Position numbers and translations under genes: made by a program | The notes under the pieces: generated by a model | Told to the model about the DNA's origin: nothing | The model's database searches: none | The model's input: the letters and a program-made list of their open reading frames with translations, nothing else | Source of the DNA: DATDGX01 sp036521875 | GTDB taxonomy: Bacteria > Desulfobacterota > Binatia > Binatales > Binataceae | Assembly: GCA_036521875.1 (NCBI GenBank) | Contig: DATDGX010000074.1 | Coordinates: 1-20,861, forward strand | Length of the DNA: 20,861 nt | Direction of reading: 5' to 3' | Shown here: positions 15,547-20,861 of the stretch, piece after piece | Numbering within the stretch: the stretch's first letter is position 1 | Layout of the letters: each line of letters begins with the position of its first letter

Positions 15547-16554
15547 CTACTTGAAGGCTGGGAGCACGTCCATCGCGAAGCGCGCCAGCGAGCGGCGCGC
15601 CTTCTTCGGATCGAGTCCCGGCAGTTGCATCGCAATAGTCAGATCGGTCATCGGCGTCGTGTCCACGATCTCGCCGAGCTTCTTCTGCACTTCCTCCGGC
15701 GAGCCGAGAATACTGGTGCGGCGCAGGCGCGCCGGATCGGGCCGAATCATCGCGCGCGACGGATCGGTGCCGGCCGCCGCGGATAGCCACTTCCCGTATA
15801 ACTCCGCCTGGTACATCAACGCGTCGCGGGTGTCGTTCCACGCCTGCTCTTCGCTGTCGGCTACGTAGACGACGCGGCTGTTGAGGACGGTGTAGCGCGC
15901 CGGGTCTTTGCCCGCCGCCTTGAGTGCGTCGAGATAAATGCCAATCTCGTGGCGGCCGCCGACGCACGCGAACCCCATGTCGAGCTTCGCGGCGCGGCGA
16001 ATCCCCGCCGGCGCGCCCGCGCCCCACAGCAGCTCCGGATGCGGCTTGCTGGCAGGAGTGGGCAGCACGCGCACGTCGCGGAAGTGGAAGAATTTGCCGT
16101 CGTGACTGAAACGCTCGCCGGTCCATGCGCGCCGCAGGATCTCCACGGTCTCGATGGTGCGCCCGAAGCGCTCCGCGCGCGGAATTCCGAAACCCTGGAA
16201 TTCCTCCTCGCGATAGCCGAGCCCCACCCCCAGGCGCAGGCGTCCGTTCGAGATCACGTCGACGACCGCCGCGTCTTCAGCGAGTTTCAGCGGATGCTGA
16301 AACGGCACTAGCAGGACGAAAGTGCCGATAGTGACGCGCCGGGTGCGCGCCGCTATCGCAGCCGCGACCGGCATCATCGCGGGCAAGTAGCCGTCGTCGG
16401 TGAAGTGATGCTCCGTTAGCCAGATCGAATCGAAGCCTGCCGCCTCGACCGCCTCCGCCTGCGCGAGCATCTCGGCATAAAACTCCGGGAAGGGAATTTG
16501 CGAACCAGGCGGATTGCGGAAATCTATCTGGTAGCCGACTTTTATTTTGCGCAT
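15547..16554 (-). CDS. LLM-class flavin-dependent oxidoreductase (bacterial luciferase family)
   Basis: 335 residues, TIM-barrel of the luciferase-like monooxygenase family, using FMN or F420 in the cytosol. Typical segments are AEAVEAAGFDSIWLTEHH (33-50), LVPFQHPLKLAEDAAVVD (82-99) and GRLRLGVGLGYREEEFQGFG (104-123); a VADSEEQAW segment lies further on. A strong GGGAGG precedes the ATG by about 10 nt. It starts 27 nt after the SDR stop and ends 71 nt before the amidohydrolase start, all on one strand. Whether it is a monooxygenase (FMN) or an F420-dependent dehydrogenase cannot be decided here. Confidence 0.9.
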   Translation of the reverse strand: MRKIKVGYQIDFRNPPGSQIPFPEFYAEMLAQAEAVEAAGFDSIWLTEHHFTDDGYLPAMMPVAAAIAARTRRVTIGTFVLLVPFQHPLKLAEDAAVVDVISNGRLRLGVGLGYREEEFQGFGIPRAERFGRTIETVEILRRAWTGERFSHDGKFFHFRDVRVLPTPASKPHPELLWGAGAPAGIRRAAKLDMGFACVGGRHEIGIYLDALKAAGKDPARYTVLNSRVVYVADSEEQAWNDTRDALMYQAELYGKWLSAAAGTDPSRAMIRPDPARLRRTSILGSPEEVQKKLGEIVDTTPMTDLTIAMQLPGLDPKKARRSLARFAMDVLPAFK

Positions 16555-16581
16555 CGCGGCGATGCCTCCCGGGTTCGCGCC

Positions 16582-17361
16582 TCAGCGGGCGGCGAGCCCG
16601 CCGTCGACGATAAGTTCCGTGCCGGTGATGTACGACGCGTCGTCGGAGAGCAGGAACACTATCGCGGTTGCGATCTCCCACGGGGTTCCCTGCCGGCGCA
16701 TCGGAATCCGCGGCGCGACCTGCGCCTCGCGGTCGCCGATCTCGCGCCGCACCATCGTGGAGTTGATCAGCCCCGGCAGGATCGTATTGACGCGGATTTT
16801 GTCGCGCGCCTGGGTCACCGCCGCCGAGCGCGAGAGCGCGAGCAGCGCCGCCTTGGTCGCCTCGTAGGTGATAAGCGAATTGCTGCGCAGCGCCGCGAGC
16901 GACGATACGTTGACGATCGCGCCGCCTCCCGCCTTTGCGATCTCGGGGCACGCGTAACGCATGGTCAGGAAGTGGCTGCGCAAATTCACCGCGACCATCC
17001 GGTCGAACTGCTCGGTGGTGGTTTTGAGCAGGCTGCTGCCGATCCCGATTCCGACATTGTTGACGAGCAAATGGAGCGCGCCAAACGCTTTAACCGTTGC
17101 CTCGACCGCGGCGCGGCAGTCCTCCTCGCGGCTGACGTCGGCGGCGAATGCTTCGGCGCGGCCGCCTTCCTTGCGGATCGCGGCGGCGGTCTCTTCGGCG
17201 AGCTCGAGCCTGAGATCGGCGGCCATCACCGCGGCGCCCTCGCGCGCGCACATGATCGCAGTGGCGCGCCCGTTTCCGATCGCGAGCGCCTCGCCCTTAT
17301 TCGGCGGGCCGTCGGCGCCGCCACCAACTATCAACGCGACCTTTCCCGACAGACGCGCCAT
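16582..17361 (-). CDS. Short-chain dehydrogenase/reductase with a lengthened cofactor loop
   Basis: 259 residues from the ATG at 17361, supported by GGAGG 8 nt upstream and by the usual SDR N-terminus MARLSGKVALIVGGG. Classical SDR features are NNVG (101-104), NVSS with catalytic Ser153, YEATK (Y166, K170), a PGLINSTMV loop and a C-terminal VDGG. The glycine-rich cofactor loop is not TGxxxGIG: it reads GGGADGPPNKGEALAIGNG (13-31), about ten residues longer, like SDR subgroups that carry a GNGRATA segment. It heads the SDR-LLM-amidohydrolase operon. Likely an NAD(P)-dependent alcohol or ketone oxidoreductase; substrate unknown. Confidence 0.9.
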   Translation of the reverse strand: MARLSGKVALIVGGGADGPPNKGEALAIGNGRATAIMCAREGAAVMAADLRLELAEETAAAIRKEGGRAEAFAADVSREEDCRAAVEATVKAFGALHLLVNNVGIGIGSSLLKTTTEQFDRMVAVNLRSHFLTMRYACPEIAKAGGGAIVNVSSLAALRSNSLITYEATKAALLALSRSAAVTQARDKIRVNTILPGLINSTMVRREIGDREAQVAPRIPMRRQGTPWEIATAIVFLLSDDASYITGTELIVDGGLAAR

Positions 17362-17493
17362 GAGTCGAACCTCCACTGAGCGATGCGCCAGACATAACGC
17401 AATTATTCGTAACTTGCACGAACCGCGATCGAACTCGCGCCGCGGAAGCAAGGAACTTGATCCGCGATGGCGATGAAAGCAGCGGCCGCCCTT

Positions 17494-17522
17494 GGCTGAG
17501 CGATCAGTAGGCTAAGCGATCA
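17494..17522. repeat. Short direct repeat at the 3' end of the GH13 gene
   Basis: GGCTGAGCGATCA (17494-17506) and GGCTAAGCGATCA (17510-17522) match at 12 of 13 positions with a 16-bp period. The second copy includes the GH13 stop codon. No inverted ends or target duplication mark it as mobile. Confidence 0.5.
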
Positions 17523-18875
17523 TTCGACCATGAGGATCCGCGCCCAGCAAGGACGGAGCGGCAGCGTGCATCGCCCGTCGACGACGCGGAATGCCTCGCC
17601 GGCGTTCAACGCGTCGACGAGCCGAGCGCGGGGAATTCCGGGGATACGAAGAGGAACCTCGACAGAGCGATCAGCCGCGTTGACGGCAACGATAACCGAA
17701 CCTGTCGGGTGGCGCCGGATGAAGGCGAACTGCTCGTTGGCGACGGCAAGCTCGGCAATATCGCCTCGACGCAGCGCGATGTGCCGATGACGCAAGCCGA
17801 TGAGATTCTTGATCACCTGGCGCAACTCCGGATGTGGCGCGTGCCGGATCATCGACGCCGAATCGAGTGCGGGCCGCAAGGGAGCGTCGGTCGCCGGAGC
17901 CTTGCGCCCTTGGATACCCGTCTCGCTGCCGTAGTAGATCGCGGGCACGCCGGGCATGGTAAGCAGCAGGACGTAGAGCGGATAGAGATGGGCCGGCTCT
18001 TTGAGAACGCTCGCAACGCGATCGACGTCGTGATTGTCGGCAAAGGTGAAAAGGGCGAGGCCCCGATATATTCCGTCGGGACCAGACTGGCGCTTCAGCG
18101 AGTAGGAGATCTCAAAGTAATTGCGGTCGTTGTGACTCGACCAGAGCCCTTTGTAGGCCTCGTAGTTGGTGGTGGCGGCGAGGCCGCCGGCGCACGCCCA
18201 TCGACGGTAGTCGCCGTGGACCACTTCGCCCATCAACCAGAAGTCGGGTCTCAGCGCGCGGCAATGCGCCGCCAGATCGCGCTGAAAATCGAGGTCGAGC
18301 GCGTCTGCCGCGTCGAGCCGCAGTCCATCAATTTCAAACCGCTCGATCCACGATGAAACGGCCGCAAAAAGATGTTCGCGAACCGCCGGATTGTTCTGGT
18401 TGAGCTTGACGAGGTCGTAGTTCCCGGTCCAACCCTGGTAATGGAATGGGTCGCCATACGGGCTGCCGCGGGCGAAGTCGAGGTGATACCAGTCGCAGTA
18501 CGTTGACGCGCGGCCCTTTTCACGAATATCCCGGAACGCCCAGAAGTCCCGGCCAGTGTGATGGAACACACCGTCGAGGACCAGGCGGATACCGCGTCGA
18601 TGCAACTTGCGGCTGAAGTCCGCGAGCGTTGCGCAGTCGCCGAGACGGCGGTCAACGCGGAAATAGTCGGCGGTGTCGTAGCCATGTGCGGTCGATTCGA
18701 AGACGGGACCCAGTAACAGCGCATCGACGCCCAGGTCGGCGAGATAATCGATCCAGCCGGCGAGGTCTTCGAGCCGGTCCACCGGCGCTCCAGCGAACGG
18801 GTTACGCTCGGGTGCGCCAAGGCAGCCCAATGGAAAGATGTGGTAGAAGACGGCGTCCTGAGCCCAGTCGTTCAT
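17520..18875 (-). CDS. GH13 alpha-amylase family glycosidase
   Basis: 451 residues, no signal peptide, so an intracellular alpha-glucan or oligosaccharide hydrolase/transglycosylase (maltodextrin glucosidase or cyclomaltodextrinase type). The (beta/alpha)8 barrel runs from FYHIFPLGCLGAPERN (10-25). Conserved regions are I, LDGVFHHTG (100-108); II, GLRLDAAD with nucleophile Asp188; III, LMGEVVHG with acid/base Glu217; and IV, FADNHD with transition-state Asp283. A C-terminal beta domain follows from about residue 370. The start has only a weak TTAGGA. It lies 93 nt downstream of the TetR gene on the same strand, with an operator-like sequence in that gap. It sits among unrelated catabolic genes, with no other glycogen or maltose genes in view. 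Confidence 0.92.
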   Translation of the reverse strand: MNDWAQDAVFYHIFPLGCLGAPERNPFAGAPVDRLEDLAGWIDYLADLGVDALLLGPVFESTAHGYDTADYFRVDRRLGDCATLADFSRKLHRRGIRLVLDGVFHHTGRDFWAFRDIREKGRASTYCDWYHLDFARGSPYGDPFHYQGWTGNYDLVKLNQNNPAVREHLFAAVSSWIERFEIDGLRLDAADALDLDFQRDLAAHCRALRPDFWLMGEVVHGDYRRWACAGGLAATTNYEAYKGLWSSHNDRNYFEISYSLKRQSGPDGIYRGLALFTFADNHDVDRVASVLKEPAHLYPLYVLLLTMPGVPAIYYGSETGIQGRKAPATDAPLRPALDSASMIRHAPHPELRQVIKNLIGLRHRHIALRRGDIAELAVANEQFAFIRRHPTGSVIVAVNAADRSVEVPLRIPGIPRARLVDALNAGEAFRVVDGRCTLPLRPCWARILMVE

Positions 18876-18891
18876 GATCCTAATTTCTCTA

Positions 18892-18907
18892 TACTAACCA
18901 GTAGGTA
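18892..18907. promoter_or_regulatory. Partial palindrome, possible operator upstream of the GH13 gene
   Basis: TACTAACCAGTAGGTA has matching outer (TAC/GTA) and inner (AC/GT) half-sites with mismatches between, 5 of 8 pairs. On the minus strand it sits next to a TATAGA -10-like sequence 17 nt before the GH13 start. The layout suits a TetR-type operator, but it differs from the palindrome at the tetR promoter, so the same regulator need not bind both. Confidence 0.3.
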
Positions 18908-18968
18908 CATCATGACGGCCCAAAAAGGCTCGCATCGACGGGTGAGGAAGCATCTGGAACCGGGATCG

Positions 18969-19535
18969 CTACGAGTAAATGCCGTGGCTGAATTGGTGGA
19001 CGATATCGCGCCGCAACCGATCGGTGATCACGATGTGGTCGTTCAACTGGAGCGCGACGTAGCTGTTAATCATGCCGACCAGAGAAACCGCGTAACGGCG
19101 ATGCCGTCCGCGCATATTGCCGTGCTGACGGACCGCTTTGCGGAAAACTTCCTCGATCAGCACCTGCCGCTGGGAATAGTGCCGCACCGCGACGCGATGC
19201 GCATCGCTGTCGCGCGGCGCGAAGTATAGCCCCAGTTCCAGGCGGTAGAACAACGGCTCCCGGCCCGCGAACGCGACGTACGCCGCGACGATTCGGTCCA
19301 GCGTCAGCGGAAGGTCGCCGGCGTAGTCGGTTGCCGCGCCGACCGCATCGTTGAGCGTGGTCGCGTGCTCCTCGAACAAGGCCTCGAGCAGGCCGTACTT
19401 GCTGCCGAAGAAATGGTAGAGCGTGGGCTTGGCCACCCCGGTTGCGCTCGCGACCTCCTGCACGCCGACCGCATCGTAGCCCTTGGCGGTGAAGAGGGTG
19501 AGCGCCGCCTGCAGCAGTCCCTCGCGCGAGTCCAT
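18969..19535 (-). CDS. TetR/AcrR family transcriptional regulator
   Basis: 188 residues, standard TetR length. The N-terminal DNA-binding domain has the helix-turn-helix at about 24-43: VGVQEVASATGVAKPTLYHF, then GSKYGLLEAL, a textbook TetR signature. The C-terminal ligand/dimer domain is divergent, so the effector is unknown. The promoter directly upstream contains a palindrome between its -35 and -10, implying autorepression. The start codon is so close to the -10 that the mRNA is probably leaderless; no Shine-Dalgarno is present. It lies between the Rieske oxygenase gene and GH13, all on the minus strand; either could be a target. Confidence 0.93.
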   Translation of the reverse strand: MDSREGLLQAALTLFTAKGYDAVGVQEVASATGVAKPTLYHFFGSKYGLLEALFEEHATTLNDAVGAATDYAGDLPLTLDRIVAAYVAFAGREPLFYRLELGLYFAPRDSDAHRVAVRHYSQRQVLIEEVFRKAVRQHGNMRGRHRRYAVSLVGMINSYVALQLNDHIVITDRLRRDIVHQFSHGIYS

Positions 19536-19543
19536 ACAGCGAA

Positions 19544-19571
19544 TCTATACCGAACGGTACACAACGTTCAA
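19544..19571 (-). promoter_or_regulatory. tetR promoter with embedded operator palindrome
   Basis: On the minus strand, TTGAAC (19571-19566, 4 of 6) is followed after 16 bp by TATAGA (19549-19544, 4 of 6). Overlapping the spacer end is TACCG-TT-CGGTA (19559-19548), a perfect 5+5 palindrome of the ACCGnnCGGT type common for TetR-family operators. Binding there would block polymerase at the regulator's own promoter. Confidence 0.6.
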
Positions 19572-19612
19572 GCCACCGTCCGATCGTAGTCGCGCACCGC
19601 GCGCGCGGATGG

Positions 19613-20623
19613 TCAGGTGAATTTGGCGGCGGGACGGGCGGTCGGGAAGCGCTTCACGTATTGCAGGAAGCGCGCGAGCGCGCGGTCCGCGTCGATCAGC
19701 AGTCCCTCGCGGAACTTGATGGTGTTCATGATCGGCGTGTCCTCATCGATCAGGCGCTTGAAAAACGCCTCGCCGATCAGAAGCTGCTGCTCGCGCTCGG
19801 CGTCGGTGCCCTGGTTCTTGGGCGTCGCTGTGACCATCCATCCCCTGGTGCGGCCCTCTGGCGTCGGCGTTCCGGTCGCCATCGAGAGCACCGGCATCCC
19901 GTTGAGCTTCCCCGCAAGCGCGATGGTGTTGGTGCCGGTCACACGAATCTGCTGATCGAAGATGCCAAAGTCAGGATGCTCGAAGCGGGTGTCGTAGTCG
20001 ATTCGATAGTCGCCGACCGAAATCGCGTCGGGGTCGCAATCGATCTTGATCCCGTGCAGTACGCGGAGATGCTGAAAATCCATCGAGTTGGTGAACGGCA
20101 CCCACGGCTCGACCGGCAGATCGAAGGCCTCGGCGGTGCGAATCGTCAGGTCCGCTTCGGCGAAGCCGGGAAAATCGGGGACGTCGAACAGCGGCTCCAC
20201 GCCGTTGAAGGCCCACACCAGTCCCCACTTCTCGGCGGTCGGGAACCTGAACAGCCGCGCCGCTTTCGGGATTTTGTCGGAGGCGGGAATCTTGCTGCAC
20301 ACGCCGTCCTGTCCGTATTGCCAATGATGGAACGCGCAGCGGATGTCGTCGCCGACCACCTTGCCGAGGCTCAGGTCGGCGCCGAGATGGCGGCAGAACG
20401 CGCTCATCACCGAAGCGCGCCCGCTCTCGCCGCGGAATGCGATTACGCGGCCTTCGAGGATGTCGCGACCGACGACCTCTCCTGCGGGAACTTCTTCGGA
20501 GCGTGCAACTGCGTACCAGGACTGATGAAACCCGGGGCGCGATTTCGTGCTCGCACGGGTGTTGGGCCCGGACGCCGCGCGCGATGCGCCGGGCGCGGAG
20601 CGGGGTGCGATTGTCGTCGCCAT
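19613..20623 (-). CDS. Rieske non-heme iron oxygenase, alpha-subunit type
   Basis: 336 residues. The N-terminal Rieske [2Fe-2S] domain has C77-x-H79 (FCRHLGADLSLG) and C96-x2-H99 (CAFHHWQYG). The catalytic domain has the mononuclear-iron motif NSMDFQHLRVLH, giving D182, H185 and H190. A Ser/Ala/Arg-rich stretch of about 30 residues leads in and may be disordered. The start has GGAGG 8 nt upstream. Members hydroxylate, demethylate or desaturate aromatic or steroid-like substrates using electrons from a separate reductase; none is encoded nearby, so a distant reductase/ferredoxin must serve it. It follows a small cupin-like gene by 17 nt and precedes tetR, so it may be co-transcribed with the cupin-like gene. 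Confidence 0.93.
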   Translation of the reverse strand: MATTIAPRSAPGASRAASGPNTRASTKSRPGFHQSWYAVARSEEVPAGEVVGRDILEGRVIAFRGESGRASVMSAFCRHLGADLSLGKVVGDDIRCAFHHWQYGQDGVCSKIPASDKIPKAARLFRFPTAEKWGLVWAFNGVEPLFDVPDFPGFAEADLTIRTAEAFDLPVEPWVPFTNSMDFQHLRVLHGIKIDCDPDAISVGDYRIDYDTRFEHPDFGIFDQQIRVTGTNTIALAGKLNGMPVLSMATGTPTPEGRTRGWMVTATPKNQGTDAEREQQLLIGEAFFKRLIDEDTPIMNTIKFREGLLIDADRALARFLQYVKRFPTARPAAKFT

Positions 20624-20640
20624 TCGGGATCCTCCGGAGG

Positions 20641-20861
20641 TCAGGCAGCCTGGGCCGTCTTCACGGCGGCGGGGAACTTGGGCATCTGGATGAAGAACAA
20701 CTCGGTGTCCTCGACCACTTCGATCAGCGCGTCCTTGTCAACCTGGTCAACCCGAAGCGCGGAGTGCGCGTCGAGGATTTTTCCGCCCGCACGGACAGCC
20801 CCGCGCGCGACGAACAGAAGTTCGGTCGTCTCGAGCGCGCCCACCCGATGCTGCAGCCCCC
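20641..20861 (-). CDS. Cupin-like small protein, 5'-truncated by window edge
   Basis: The frame is open to the window edge (residues GLQHRVGALETTELLF continue upstream of a GTG at 20844), so only the last ~73 residues are visible. The pattern ELLFVARGAVRAGGKILDA followed by EVVEDTELFFIQMP resembles the strand order of a single-domain cupin or phenolic ring-cleavage/quercetinase-like barrel: a turn after a metal-binding strand, then a final strand with an acidic lead. No HxH metal motif is in the visible part; it would lie upstream. It stops 17 nt before the Rieske start, with that gene's GGAGG in between, so translation is likely coupled within one operon. The function call is tentative. Confidence 0.55.
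   Translation of the reverse strand, partial: GLQHRVGALETTELLFVARGAVRAGGKILDAHSALRVDQVDKDALIEVVEDTELFFIQMPKFPAAVKTAQAA

Noticed and set aside
17494..17522. The 13-bp direct repeat as a target-site duplication or attachment site
   Set aside because: The copies are 3 bp apart with nothing between them and no integrase, transposase or tRNA gene nearby; it is a small local duplication.

Overview
This is a gene-dense, high-GC stretch of chromosome from a Gram-negative bacterium. A TonB-dependent outer-membrane receptor with a signal peptide supports the Gram-negative call. Catabolic-type genes (LLM flavin oxidoreductase, amidohydrolase 2, SDR, Rieske oxygenase, GST) alongside a GrdB/PrdB-like selenoprotein suggest a soil or sediment lineage such as Candidatus Binatota/Desulfobacterota-like bacteria. 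That placement is inference only; the window has no rRNA or other strong phylogenetic marker.

Positions 1-4900: the 3' part of a lytic transglycosylase gene (+) ends in a clear intrinsic terminator. It is followed by a GST-family gene (-) and, divergently, glnE (+), the bifunctional glutamine synthetase adenylyltransferase/deadenylylase.

Positions 4900-9830: a cobalamin block. A BtuB-like receptor (-) is preceded by a cobalamin riboswitch with a downstream terminator hairpin and a plausible promoter. cobU (+) diverges from it, and cobT-cobS (-) overlap by 4 nt. Together these cover corrinoid uptake and most of nucleotide-loop assembly; CobC, CobA and the BtuFCD transporter are not in the window.

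Positions 9976-12003: three redox genes on the minus strand: a GrdB/PrdB-family protein, a MAPEG membrane protein and the thiol peroxidase Tpx. The GrdB/PrdB-like gene has an in-frame UGA in a U-P-V-C context. A bacterial SECIS-like hairpin (8-bp perfect stem, loop beginning with G, 18 nt after the UGA) follows, so it reads as one 283-residue selenoprotein and not two fragments.

Positions 12004-14211: an AT-richer promoter region drives two tandem paralogous genes for small secreted proteins, each with eight cysteines. I do not recognise the family. The second gene has its Shine-Dalgarno sequence in the loop of a perfect hairpin. A Fic-domain gene follows.

Positions 14294-20861: a minus-strand array. 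SDR, LLM flavin oxidoreductase and amidohydrolase form a probable catabolic operon. Upstream lie a GH13 glycosidase, a TetR regulator with a palindromic operator inside its own promoter (probably leaderless), a Rieske oxygenase and the 3' end of a small cupin-like gene that the window edge truncates.
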